A program made the position numbers and the translations under genes. A stretch of 64,000 nucleotides of DNA from a virus: the IMG/VR virus record IMGVR_UViG_3300009703_000014, positions 1 through 64,000 of that record; one strand, written 5' to 3'. Below are positions 52,504 through 60,133 of this stretch, piece after piece. Under the pieces are notes generated by a model that saw only the letters and a list, made by a program, of their open reading frames with translations, was not told the origin of the DNA and did not search any database. Every line of letters begins with the position of its first letter. Positions within the stretch are counted from its first letter, which is position 1.

Positions 52504-53247
52504 ATGCCCAAAAGCGTGGAATATCTAAATGATTGCTCACAGCCCTGTAATAATGTAAGACAAGTGATATCACAGATGCGTCGTTGTAAGTGAGACATTA
52601 CCTTTAAAACTCCTAACCAAGAAAAGTTTTACGATGCTATGCAAGATCACGATGTATCTTTTTGTGTAGGACCAGCAGGTACAGGAAAATCCTATATATC
52701 AGTACATTTCGCATTAAAACAGCTTGTTAATAAAAAAAATGGTATAGACGGCATAATACTGTGTAGGCCTATGACTTATCTGGATAATGAATCTATAGGG
52801 TTTTTACCTGGAAATGTTGAAGAAAAAATAGATCCTTTTATGTGGTCCTACTGAGGGATTATTGAAAAAATCCTAGGAAAAGCTAGAATGGAGGCTTTAG
52901 TCAATACTGACTTAATTAAAGTAGTCCCTGTAGCTTTTTTAAGGGGTCTAACTTTAGACAACAAAATTATTTTATATGATGAGGCCCAAAACTCAACCGC
53001 TACTGCTATGAAGTCTTTGCTTACTAGACTAGGAGAAAGTTCCAAGATGGTCATCATGGGGGACTTGGATCAAACAGACAGAAAAAGTGCCAATGGTCTA
53101 GAAGATGCCATTAAAAGGCTATGGGATTTAAAAGAGGTAGGATATGCAGGATTCACTAAACAGGATATTGTACGAAATGGCCTTATTAAAAAGATCTTGA
53201 AAGAATATGAAAGGGAGCCCTGCTTACAGGGTATTCCTAAATTTTAA
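52504..53247 (+). CDS. phoH: PhoH-like P-loop ATPase
   Basis: The 247-codon frame reads TGA at codons 30 and 117 and ends at TAA. It has Walker A G-P-A-G-T-G-K-S near residue 57, then L-C-R-P-M-T-Y. The PhoH signature G-F-L-P-G-x-V-E-E-K-I-D-P-F follows near 99-112, and Walker B I-I-L-Y-D-E-A-Q-N near 155-163. Q-x-D-R-K follows. PhoH is a common phage gene, ATP-binding and of unclear role (possibly RNA-related). A minus-strand terminator lies just downstream. Confidence 0.9.
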
Positions 53248-53250
53248 CGT

Positions 53251-53281
53251 AAAAAAAGGGAGGGGGTATAGCCCCCTCCTA
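53251..53281 (-). terminator. Terminator of the minus-strand early operon
   Basis: GGAGGGGG/CCCCCTCC hairpin (53259-53279) with loop TATAG. On the minus strand it is followed by T7. It ends the 58.5-53.3 kb operon and faces PhoH. Confidence 0.8.
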
Positions 53282-53283
53282 AT

Positions 53284-54117
53284 TTATTTAATAGCTAACA
53301 CATAGTCGGCTAATGTCTCTGCTTCGATTTGAGGCGGAGATTCCTGTGGTGCTTTATCACTGCCCCAACAAGACATAAAGCCCGAGGGGTGATGGAACCA
53401 CTCAGGAAGTAACTCTTTTAAGTGCTTACCCAGGTCTACCTTCGACCCAGGACGTGTCCTTACTCCTAAAGTATTGATTGATGTCCTTTCGAAAATCAAA
53501 AATTTTGCTCCTCTATGGTAGAGGACACCGCTAGTGAACGGCTCTTTTGCATTCTTTATGTAAGCAATATGGGGGGCAAACCAGTGCGCTCTATCCGCGT
53601 CTTTTATTGCCCTTTCTCTTGATAATTCCTTTTCTAATAGACCTTCTATAATTATAGCCCAATGCTCAAGTATTTTAAAGTCGTCTTTTTTAAATTTAAA
53701 CTTTAAGGCGCTAAATGCTTGAAGTATAGTAGGAAAGTCAGAAGGAATTTTATATCCAGCATCCTTATAAAAAGAGCTCCAGTTCCCTACAGCTTCTAAA
53801 GAGTCTAAAAAGTCTGCTAAAGGCTGAAAAGCTTTATAATATACTCCCTTATCAATCATATTCTCTAAGATGAGTGTGAAAGCTGATCCTAGCTTATTCT
53901 CATTATTTATGAGCAAATCTTTACCTTTTATTCCATGACCTCCTGCAAAAATATCGATTGCCAGGTCTCCGGGCTTTAGCCCGTCTGGTCCAGGCTCCCA
54001 TGAGGAGGGGACTAACTTTATGTTCTCTAAACTTATTTCTTTATTATGCAGCATCATTAGCGCTATGGATGATGCATTATCGAGATCCACATTTACATGT
54101 GTATAAACTGTTTTCAT
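53284..54117 (-). CDS. DHH-like phosphoesterase candidate, 277 aa
   Basis: The N-terminal Y-T-H-V-N-V-D-L-D-N-A-S-S-I-A-L resembles motif I of DHH/MYG1-type phosphoesterases (H-x-x-x-D-x-D). A D-I-F-A-G-G-H-G-I-K-G segment follows near residue 55. The C-terminal H-H-P-S-G-F-M-S-C-W-G may be the DHHA1-like Gly-rich end. No classic DHH triplet is seen, so the call is tentative. It ends at TAA next to the terminator and is last in its operon. Trp residues are all TGG. Confidence 0.4.
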   Translation of the reverse strand: MKTVYTHVNVDLDNASSIALMMLHNKEISLENIKLVPSSWEPGPDGLKPGDLAIDIFAGGHGIKGKDLLINNENKLGSAFTLILENMIDKGVYYKAFQPLADFLDSLEAVGNWSSFYKDAGYKIPSDFPTILQAFSALKFKFKKDDFKILEHWAIIIEGLLEKELSRERAIKDADRAHWFAPHIAYIKNAKEPFTSGVLYHRGAKFLIFERTSINTLGVRTRPGSKVDLGKHLKELLPEWFHHPSGFMSCWGSDKAPQESPPQIEAETLADYVLAIK

Positions 54118-54384
54118 TTATTTCTTCCTTCTAAGTATGCTTGAGGCTATGGGGGTCATACGCATCACGTGCCTATCAAACTTTAGTATAAACTTCGAGA
54201 CTACATCATCCCTTTGTTTGTCTGTGAGTGGTGTATCTTTTAAACTTGCATAAAGGATGTTTTTTATTTTTGATTCAAAAGCTCCTATCTCTGCATCAAA
54301 AAAGCTGTCATCAGGTATTAACTTTACTTTAGCATCTTCTAACAACTTTTTTGCCACTTTTAGCTGTTCGTCTAAGGTACCCAT
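54118..54384 (-). CDS. Small early protein, 88 aa
   Basis: ATG to TAA frame filling the space between two neighbours, with one base or none between them. Helical and charged (L-K-V-A-K-K-L-L-E-D-A-K-V-K-L), with D-I-like phage early-protein composition. No domain recognised. Confidence 0.62.
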   Translation of the reverse strand: MGTLDEQLKVAKKLLEDAKVKLIPDDSFFDAEIGAFESKIKNILYASLKDTPLTDKQRDDVVSKFILKFDRHVMRMTPIASSILRRKK

Positions 54385-54975
54385 TTATACTACAGACCTA
54401 TGAAAGAAGAGGGAGTCTTTTCTATCTTTCCAGCTGCTTTTAACAGCTTTCCAAGACATTGCATGAGCAAATTTCCATCCTTCCTTTCCTAACTTTTCTA
54501 GAATGCCAAACTCAAAAGATTTGTCTAGTACAACCTCTTTCCATTCCCATTTACACTTCTGAAGTTCCTCTTTTAAAAAGTCTTTTACCTCTTTAGAGGA
54601 CCCTTTAGTTCCATTCAAAATGCGCACTTCCTTGATGGTGGGCACTTCCACAGGCACCTCAATAATCTTATCTGAATATACTGTTCTGGTAGGCATCTTA
54701 GCTTGTCCTGCTTGAGTAGCATCAATAATTACAGCTCTAGTCTCTGTACGAGCATACTTTTTACTGTTAGCTTTTTTGCGGGTTTTTCTAAGAAGTTTTT
54801 TTTGATTCTTTTTTTGTTCTTCGTCTTTTTCCATAAGTTTTAGATATCCGGCTGCTTTGGAAATACGAGTTTTAGTAGGCGTTTTTGCCAAGATGTCCTC
54901 TAAACTCATACCCTTCTTTTTCTGATCAACAGTCATTCCGGCGTCTATCTCCTCTCTTGATCTACGTACTCTCAT
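54385..54975 (-). CDS. Basic protein with DUF4177-like C-terminus, 196 aa
   Basis: The N-terminal part is very basic and coiled (E-E-Q-K-K-N-Q-K-K-L-L-R-K-T). The C-terminal ~65 residues match the DUF4177-type pattern W-E-W-K-E-V, L-x-x-L-G-K-E-G-W-K-F, ending in F-F-H-R. The role of that domain is unknown. All Trp codons are TGG. Confidence 0.55.
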   Translation of the reverse strand: MRVRRSREEIDAGMTVDQKKKGMSLEDILAKTPTKTRISKAAGYLKLMEKDEEQKKNQKKLLRKTRKKANSKKYARTETRAVIIDATQAGQAKMPTRTVYSDKIIEVPVEVPTIKEVRILNGTKGSSKEVKDFLKEELQKCKWEWKEVVLDKSFEFGILEKLGKEGWKFAHAMSWKAVKSSWKDRKDSLFFHRSVV

Positions 54976-54984
54976 AGTACCTCC

Positions 54985-55170
54985 TTACTTACTTCCTTGT
55001 ATTTTTAAAATATGTGAAAATATATCGCTAATCGGCAAATCCGGGGCCATTGTTTGTTTTAAATCATCGCTTGCGTCTAGAAGATTTTTCATCGCTTTGT
55101 CCGTTTCTTTAATTGCTTCTTCTACTTCCTTAAGCATCTTCTTCAGATTTTTGTCCTCTAATAAGTGCAT
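54985..55170 (-). CDS. Small early protein, 61 aa
   Basis: Helical, charged (K-N-L-K-K-M-L-K-E-V-E-E-A-I-K-E-T-D) with an amphipathic pattern. It overlaps the end of the next gene. No family recognised. Confidence 0.55.
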   Translation of the reverse strand: MHLLEDKNLKKMLKEVEEAIKETDKAMKNLLDASDDLKQTMAPDLPISDIFSHILKIQGSK

Positions 55171-55423
55171 GTATTTCCTCCAGTTCTTTTGCTAAGTGTG
55201 CGTCTGCATGCGCTAGCCTATCTATTTCTAACAGGCTTTTTTCAGCGTTCTTGCATGTTGTTATTATTTCATGTAAAAGACCAAAAACATCTCTAACATC
55301 GGCGGTCGGGTTCTTGCTCATATAAGATGTCATTGCCGTGCCATAGTCTTTGATAAAGGCGTAGTATGGATGGTTTTCCACACTATCTCCTAAAAATCCT
55401 TTTGAAAAATCGTCTATATTCAT
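55130..55423 (-). CDS. Small early protein, 97 aa
   Basis: Soluble, mostly helical, overlapping the preceding small gene by 41 bases and ending two bases before the ClpP stop side. No motif stands out. Confidence 0.58.
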   Translation of the reverse strand: MNIDDFSKGFLGDSVENHPYYAFIKDYGTAMTSYMSKNPTADVRDVFGLLHEIITTCKNAEKSLLEIDRLAHADAHLAKELEEIHALIRGQKSEEDA

Positions 55424-55425
55424 TG

Positions 55426-56034
55426 TTACTCCAAAATGCTATCTACAATGCCGTGCTCTACTGCTTGCTCGGCTTCTAGATATAAGTTTACTCTTGCATT
55501 ACTTTCCCAGTATTCAGCTGTTTTTGTGCAGCACTTCTCTAATAAGTCATACATTTTAATTTGTAATTTTTTAATGTGAGCCGCTTCCGTTACAATATCC
55601 CTACTTGTCCCCGATAATAGGGTAGAAAGCTCATGTACCATTATTATGGAGTTTCGGGTGATTGCTCTTGTGCCTGTTCCTGCAGCTAATATAAAGGCAG
55701 CTGCTGACATTATAGGGCCCCTGCCTAGGGTATTGATTTTTACGGGTGCTGCTTGAAGTACGTCTATCGCCGCAAACATTCCGTAAACGTCACCGCCGTA
55801 AGAAGTGACCTCTAAAGTAATAGGATCGTCTTCCCTCTTAGGGTCTAGTGTCCTAATAACGTTGATACGGGATTTTATAAATCCCGCCGTATATATGTCA
55901 ATTTCGTCTTCTAGATAAATGATCCTATTATCTAGATCGACCGCGTAATCTATCTGTGCCAGTGCGTTTGTAGGGGATGCTTTGTTAGAACCAAGTAAGC
56001 TTCCCAAATCTCGTGTATTTTGTGTATCGGGCAT
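55426..56034 (-). CDS. clpP: ClpP-like serine protease
   Basis: The 202-residue protein has the ClpP fold signs: L-E-V-T-S-Y-G-G-D-V oxyanion strand, nucleophile Ser in G-P-I-M-S-A-A-A-F, and His in I-M-V-H-E-L-S, then E-A-V-E-H-G-I-V-D. Phage ClpP-like proteins serve as capsid-maturation proteases or act with Clp chaperones. It lies in the minus-strand early operon, not next to a capsid gene, so a regulatory role is as likely. TGG Trp only. Confidence 0.85.
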   Translation of the reverse strand: MPDTQNTRDLGSLLGSNKASPTNALAQIDYAVDLDNRIIYLEDEIDIYTAGFIKSRINVIRTLDPKREDDPITLEVTSYGGDVYGMFAAIDVLQAAPVKINTLGRGPIMSAAAFILAAGTGTRAITRNSIIMVHELSTLLSGTSRDIVTEAAHIKKLQIKMYDLLEKCCTKTAEYWESNARVNLYLEAEQAVEHGIVDSILE

Positions 56035-56048
56035 ATCCTGCTCCTTTT

Positions 56049-56429
56049 CTAAGTTATTTTATTTAAGATTGTTTCTGTGTTCTTTAATATTTTCTGTAAA
56101 GCTTTTAAATTATGCGCCATCACTTCATAAGTAATCATACTTAAGGGGTCTTCGTCTACAGTAAATAAGTCTACTAGAGAGTATCGGTTCCCTTTAGAGT
56201 CATCTATTACCATGAGAGCGCCTTCACCGTCTTTTAAAGGTTTAATTCCCCGAGATTCAATAAACTTATGTAATTTATGTAAATCTTTATCCGTACTGGG
56301 CGTAGAATAAGAATATAAGGTTTGTGAGGATGCCGGCGTTGACGGATCCCAGGCTAGTGTCGCAGTGCTTGTTGTTACATTGTATTCTAAGCTTGAGGTG
56401 TCTGTGTGTACTTTATCTGAGTTTTTCAT
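56049..56429 (-). CDS. Uncharacterised 126-aa early protein
   Basis: ATG 56429 lies in the shared 24-base repeat. The N-terminus is Ser/Thr-rich and the rest is a small alpha/beta domain (A-L-M-V-I-D-D-S-K-G-N-R). It overlaps the 3' end of the next gene by 17 bases. No family recognised. Confidence 0.58.
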   Translation of the reverse strand: MKNSDKVHTDTSSLEYNVTTSTATLAWDPSTPASSQTLYSYSTPSTDKDLHKLHKFIESRGIKPLKDGEGALMVIDDSKGNRYSLVDLFTVDEDPLSMITYEVMAHNLKALQKILKNTETILNKIT

Positions 56430-56718
56430 TTAAAAAAAGTGGTTTTGGTTTTTTATGCTTCTTTTCTAAAGATAGTATATAAAGGTCCCAGTCTTTAACT
56501 GGATCAGCGGGGTTAGTTTGAACATGCTGATGGGCCTTTCGTCTAGGTTTAATTAATTTTGTATTATAAAAAAAGTGCCTAGAAAGCCGTTTATTGCTCA
56601 CAATCTTAGTAACATTGCTGGCTTTTTTAATTGCTTTTTCTTTACTTACTTTATATGCATTTTCTTCGTTTCTTGTCAAAAGTACAGAAAACGCTATAAC
56701 TATTAAGAGTGGTTTCAT
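56413..56718 (-). CDS. Small basic protein with a signal-like N-terminus, 101 aa
   Basis: N-terminal hydrophobic stretch (L-L-I-V-I-A-F-S-V-L-L) followed by a strongly basic, His-containing region. Could be a small secreted or membrane-anchored protein. Function unknown. Confidence 0.55.
   Translation of the reverse strand: MKPLLIVIAFSVLLTRNEENAYKVSKEKAIKKASNVTKIVSNKRLSRHFFYNTKLIKPRRKAHQHVQTNPADPVKDWDLYILSLEKKHKKPKPLFLNEKLR
56422..56445. repeat. 24-bp direct repeat, copy 1
   Basis: An exact 24-base match to 61299-61322. It covers the minus-strand start of the 126-aa gene and may be a duplicated translation-initiation region. Confidence 0.75.
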
Positions 56719-56747
56719 GCTACCCTTTCCTTTAATATAAGTTTAAA

Positions 56748-56948
56748 TTACTCTGAGGGCAAGTCTTCAAACTCGCCCTCTTCTATAAGCTCTAGAACTA
56801 CTACAGAATTTTTGCCCCTCACTATGAGAGGTTCAGGCCTATTGGAGGCAGTCCACACTTTTTTTAAGTGTGCTGTATCTAAAGTAGGCGTATCTGGATA
56901 TTCTTTCAGGACTTTATATGCCTTATCTTGGAATTTGAAAATACGCAT
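56748..56948 (-). CDS. Small early protein, 66 aa
   Basis: Soluble, with V-V-L-E-L-I-E-E-G-E-F-E-D near the C-terminus. Its start overlaps the next gene by 26 bases. No known domain. Confidence 0.55.
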   Translation of the reverse strand: MRIFKFQDKAYKVLKEYPDTPTLDTAHLKKVWTASNRPEPLIVRGKNSVVVLELIEEGEFEDLPSE

Positions 56949-57393
56949 TTTTCCACCTCCCTGCCATATATAACATAAGCTCTGTAGAAGGCTTTTTACT
57001 TGATCTTTTACTTAACACTCTTAAATACTTTAAAGTCCAAATCCTGTCTAAAAAAGTTTTCTTACTGAATCTGGTATTGAAGTATTTTAAGTCGCTTTCC
57101 ATGCAGTCTACCACCTCCACTTTATACCCGCAATCTCCTGCCTTTTGTATAGAGTCTTCGTATAACAAAGGGTCTTCGTTTGGGGCGTCTACAATAATTA
57201 AGGGGGTGCTTCTGTCTATCTCTTTACTTACTCTTTTATAAAACGTTGAATATGCGCTAAGCAGTCTTGTTTTATTCTTTGGGTAAGTGAAAGTCATAAT
57301 TTTCGCACTGGTAGACCCCTGTTCAACCAGCCCTTCTGCTACTGTTGTTTTTCCGGTTCCCGGAAGCCCTTTTAAAATTATAAATTTAGCCAT
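56923..57393 (-). CDS. P-loop kinase-like protein, 156 aa
   Basis: Walker A G-L-P-G-T-G-K-T-T at residues 9-17 in the first strand-loop-helix, with no other clear domain. Size fits a small nucleotide/nucleoside or polynucleotide kinase-type fold, but no substrate motif is evident. First gene after the promoter at 57438-57447. Confidence 0.72.
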   Translation of the reverse strand: MAKFIILKGLPGTGKTTVAEGLVEQGSTSAKIMTFTYPKNKTRLLSAYSTFYKRVSKEIDRSTPLIIVDAPNEDPLLYEDSIQKAGDCGYKVEVVDCMESDLKYFNTRFSKKTFLDRIWTLKYLRVLSKRSSKKPSTELMLYMAGRWKNAYFQIPR

Positions 57394-57437
57394 GTTAACT
57401 CCTATTTTATGTTAAGTATTTAGTTTCTATTACTTCT

Positions 57438-57447
57438 TTCTTATACC
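57438..57447 (-). promoter_or_regulatory. Early-type promoter GGTATAAGAA
   Basis: Same motif as the others, 45 bases upstream of the kinase-like ATG. A terminator sits immediately upstream, so this starts a new transcript. Confidence 0.6.
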
Positions 57448-57460
57448 TATTTTGAAGGTA

Positions 57461-57487
57461 AAAAAAAGGGAGCAAGGCTCCCTTTTT
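57461..57487 (-). terminator. Terminator of the 138-aa gene transcript
   Basis: GGGAGC-AAG-GCTCCC hairpin at 57468-57482 with A run on one side and T5 on the other. Minus-strand T8 follows, so it terminates the upstream minus genes. Confidence 0.8.
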
Positions 57488-57502
57488 AAATTACTACCAA
57501 AA

Positions 57503-57919
57503 TTAAAAGACGCGGAGATTGCCGCCTCTGAAACCTCTGTTGTTGCCGGGGGTCCATCCTGATCGCGGCCCCGTTGCGAAGTATCCCTTAGTGGAATAAT
57601 ATTTCCAAGGATGTGACTTAACCGTCCCTGTTTTCCCGACTGTCGATACTACTAACTTTTTCGACGTGAGTATATTCATCACTCGTTTTTGGTTTACTTT
57701 GGTTAACTTTCCCAAGCCTGTTTGTGAAAGTAGTACACATACCCACTTTCCTCTAACGATAACTTCGATCGCGCGCAGAGCTTTGTAATTGTTAAAATGT
57801 TCTTTGATTTGTCCTGCCAATAAGGCAAGACTAGCGGCTGTTTCAGCACTGCCCTTTGTGCCATTTGTAATAGCATTTGGGCGTATGAAAGTCGCTTTTC
57901 CTATAGTCAACGTTTTCAT
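57503..57919 (-). CDS. Uncharacterised 138-aa protein with Gly/Arg-rich tail
   Basis: ATG overlaps the TGA-stop candidate of the next gene. The first ~90 residues form a small basic domain. The tail is rich in Gly, Asn, Arg and Phe (N-N-R-G-F-R-G-G-N). Possible nucleic-acid binding. No family identified. Confidence 0.6.
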   Translation of the reverse strand: MKTLTIGKATFIRPNAITNGTKGSAETAASLALLAGQIKEHFNNYKALRAIEVIVRGKWVCVLLSQTGLGKLTKVNQKRVMNILTSKKLVVSTVGKTGTVKSHPWKYYSTKGYFATGPRSGWTPGNNRGFRGGNLRVF

Positions 57920-58131
57920 TGTTTTTGTTTTCCTATTTTATACTGTTTTCCCGATAATAAGCTTACAAGTAGGCCTATGCCAGCGGCTTGAAAAAATGAC
58001 ACCCGAGTAAAGCTGCTAACATCAGGTATTACAAAATTCCAAAGCCACATAATTAGGAGTGACCTAATTAAGAAGGCGCCTAAAAAGATGCCTATCGGTA
58101 GTAGAGTTTTTACTGCTTTTATTGTTTTCAT
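57916..58131 (-). CDS. Small membrane protein, 71 aa
   Basis: Two hydrophobic segments (residues 9-30 and 44-60) suggest a membrane protein. The frame ends at TGA inside an ATGA overlap with the next gene. If UGA were read as Trp here it would extend five residues (W-K-R-W-L) to TAG, so this gene does not settle which code early genes use. Confidence 0.55.
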   Translation of the reverse strand: MKTIKAVKTLLPIGIFLGAFLIRSLLIMWLWNFVIPDVSSFTRVSFFQAAGIGLLVSLLSGKQYKIGKQKQ

Positions 58132-58376
58132 ATTTTCTTTTTCTTTGTTAATCTCAATCCCAAGTCATCTAAATAACCTGCTTTCTCCATTATCTCTGGA
58201 AGAAGTTTTTTTAAAAATTCCCAGCGCTCAGTGTGCTCGTTTAACTCTTGAACTATCTGATTAATACGGGGAATTATAATGTCCGCCTTCTTCTCGCTTG
58301 ATCTTATTTTCTTTATCATTTTTTCTCTTTTCTTCCCTCCGTAAATAGTCACCGACACCTGTGGCAGTCGGGGCAT
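58128..58376 (-). CDS. Small early protein, up to 82 aa
   Basis: The frame can start at 58376 or, more likely, the internal ATG at 58319, because the upstream part overlaps another gene by 116 bases. It ends at TGA in an ATGA overlap and would extend three residues to TAA if UGA were read as Trp. Helical, Lys-rich end. Function unknown. Confidence 0.45.
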   Translation of the reverse strand: MPRLPQVSVTIYGGKKREKMIKKIRSSEKKADIIIPRINQIVQELNEHTERWEFLKKLLPEIMEKAGYLDDLGLRLTKKKKI

Positions 58377-58542
58377 TAGAGGTTTCTACTACCTTGGGGT
58401 AGTATTTAAGTTTCTCGTTTTTCTTCACACAGCGAGAGATAAACAATGCCTCCTCTTTTGAAGGGTAAATCCCTTTCAAAACACAACATGTGCCGTATTG
58501 GCTTTGTTCGTAATTGATTACTGCGTAGTTTATTTTACTCAT
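58261..58542 (-). CDS. Small early protein, 93 aa
   Basis: First gene after a GGTATAAGAA promoter (40 bases upstream). A basic, charged protein with I-N-Y-A-V-I-N-Y-E-Q strand-like N-terminus and Lys/Glu-rich end. Overlap with the next gene lowers confidence in one of the two starts. Confidence 0.55.
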   Translation of the reverse strand: MSKINYAVINYEQSQYGTCCVLKGIYPSKEEALFISRCVKKNEKLKYYPKVVETSNAPTATGVGDYLRREEKRKNDKENKIKREEGGHYNSPY

Positions 58543-58581
58543 AAGAGTCCTTTATTTATTTTAAAAAAATATCCATCAGTA

Positions 58582-58591
58582 TTCTTATACC
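58582..58591 (-). promoter_or_regulatory. Early-type promoter GGTATAAGAA
   Basis: Copy of the minus-strand motif, just beyond the SufE stop and 40 bases before the ATG at 58542. It overlaps the last codons of the SufE-like gene. Confidence 0.55.
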
Positions 58592-58995
58592 ATAAAAATA
58601 TATTTTTTGGCTTTCTGTACGGCAAAGCTAAACCCTATGGTACGCTGCATGGTTATATGTTGGGTGAGTCCTATGTTTTCTAATATAGTCGAGGTGGGTA
58701 AATCTTTTAATTCTAAGGGAGTTAATGTCTTTAAATAGAGGTGGAGTACATATAGCATTCCTTTTACAAACTGAGATTCCGAATCTATGTGTGTGTGTAC
58801 TTTGTTGTTTTGTATGAAGGTGTGTAGGTAAGACACAGAGGCACACCCTTGGATTAGGGTGTGCTCGTCTCTGTGTTCGGGGGGATATACTGGGGCCGCC
58901 TTGGACAGCTCCAATAAGTATAAAAGTTTATGTTTGCCTTGTAAACTGGCTAACATTTTAATGTGTTCATTTAGTGTGTCTTTGTTTTTCATCAT
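58585..58995 (-). CDS. sufE: SufE-like sulfur acceptor
   Basis: SufE accepts persulfide sulfur from a cysteine desulfurase for Fe-S cluster assembly. The 136-residue protein shows the family layout: R-x-E-x-x-x-E-like start (K-L-L-Y-L-L-E-L-S-K), then the active-site region T-L-I-Q-G-C-A-S-V near 48-56, where G-C matches the conserved R-V-x-G-C-x-S. A C-terminal L-G-L-x-x-H-x-x-x-x-R segment (G-L-T-Q-H-I-T-M-Q-R-T) follows. It starts 3-6 bases after the mature 3' end of the tRNA(GUU), with no ribosome site, so it may be made from a processed or leaderless mRNA. Confidence 0.78.
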   Translation of the reverse strand: MMKNKDTLNEHIKMLASLQGKHKLLYLLELSKAAPVYPPEHRDEHTLIQGCASVSYLHTFIQNNKVHTHIDSESQFVKGMLYVLHLYLKTLTPLELKDLPTSTILENIGLTQHITMQRTIGFSFAVQKAKKYIFMV

Positions 58996-58999
58996 ATTG

Positions 59000-59087
59000 C
59001 TGGAGCAGAAGGAATCGAACCCCCATGGACTTGTTAAATCCGCTACCTAAACAGGGTAGTGCGTCTGCCAAATTCCGCCATACTCCA
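59000..59087 (-). tRNA. tRNA with GUU (Asn) anticodon on a class II, Leu-like body
   Basis: Cloverleaf on the minus strand: acceptor TGGAGTA/TGCTCCA, T8, Leu-like D-arm (GGCGGAATTTGGCAGACGC), anticodon stem CTACC/GGTAG with loop CTGTTTA (anticodon GUU). An 18-base variable arm with stem GGATT/AGTCC follows, then T-arm GGGGG-TTCGATT-CCTTC and discriminator G. T1-A72, G73 and GUU are tRNA-Asn features, but normal tRNA-Asn has a short variable loop. CCA is not encoded. It lies near an AsnRS-like gene. Confidence 0.82.
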
Positions 59088-59100
59088 ATTTAATCCTATT

Positions 59101-60132
59101 CTAATGTGTTTCTAACCATTCTTTTTCTTCTTTCATACCTTGAACTGACCAACCATCCCAATATCTTTCGTGAGATAACTCTGTATTTAAATATTCAAGT
59201 CTTTTTTCGGCTTGTTTTCTTGACGCTGGTTTTTCTTTATTCATTCTATTTCCTATCCATTTTTCTAAATCCATAGTAGGCTTCCAATCAAAACATTCCA
59301 TCATCTGGCTACTATCGAGTAATGTTTCTTTGGGTTCTACTCTTGGTGGGATATTTGTTGTTTCACCGCCTATCCATTCTGCTATCTGATTAACAGAATA
59401 ATTTTTACCATACCCTACATTTAATGTTGCACCTATAAGTGGGCTCTCATAAAAAGCAACTTGTATATTAGCCTCAACTATATCACCAACATAAATAAAA
59501 TCTCTTCGTTGTTCTCCATTCCCAACAATAGTTAACTTTTCACCTTTAGCTTTTTGCTGTTCAAATATTCCCATCACATTACAATAAGCACCTTCTGTCG
59601 GTTGACCCTCACCATACGCATTTGAATATCTTAAACATACAGTTGACAAATCATATAAATCTGAATACATTTTACAATATTGTTCATTCATCAATTTATT
59701 TAATGCATATGGACTCATTGGGTCAGTCTTCATACTCTCGTGAGTTGGTATTTTAGCTTCTCCATATACCGCTGATGAAGATGTCAAAACAACTCTCTTA
59801 ACCTTATGTTCTCTACAAAACTCTAACAAATGAATTGTTGTATTTACATTCATATTATGTGAATGTAATGGTTGCTCTATTGATGGTTCAACTCTTGGAA
59901 ATGCGGCTAAATGAAAAACTATTTCTGGTATCTTATTCATTTTTTCTAAGCGTCTTCCCCAAAATTCCATATCTTGTACATCTGCACTTATATAAGTACA
60001 CCCATCTTGCTCATTACCTCTTCTACCGCTACTATAGTTATCAATAGAAACTACCTTGTGACCATCTTTCAATAATCGTGTAACTATATGTGTTCCTATA
60101 AAACCTGCACCACCAGTAACTAAACATCGCAT
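59101..60132 (-). CDS. NAD-dependent sugar epimerase/dehydratase (GalE-like)
   Basis: The 343-residue protein has the Rossmann G-G-A-G-F-I-G-T-H-I start. The short-chain dehydrogenase active site Y-x3-K is Y-A-L-N-K in S-P-Y-A-L-N-K (near residue 145), with T-S-S-S-A-V-Y-G upstream. This matches UDP-glucose/GlcNAc 4-epimerases of the extended SDR family. It probably makes a modified sugar used by the phage glycosyltransferase or host surface. Its start is one base from the AsnRS-like stop. TGG Trp only. Confidence 0.88.
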   Translation of the reverse strand: MRCLVTGGAGFIGTHIVTRLLKDGHKVVSIDNYSSGRRGNEQDGCTYISADVQDMEFWGRRLEKMNKIPEIVFHLAAFPRVEPSIEQPLHSHNMNVNTTIHLLEFCREHKVKRVVLTSSSAVYGEAKIPTHESMKTDPMSPYALNKLMNEQYCKMYSDLYDLSTVCLRYSNAYGEGQPTEGAYCNVMGIFEQQKAKGEKLTIVGNGEQRRDFIYVGDIVEANIQVAFYESPLIGATLNVGYGKNYSVNQIAEWIGGETTNIPPRVEPKETLLDSSQMMECFDWKPTMDLEKWIGNRMNKEKPASRKQAEKRLEYLNTELSHERYWDGWSVQGMKEEKEWLETH

Positions 60133-60133
60133 T

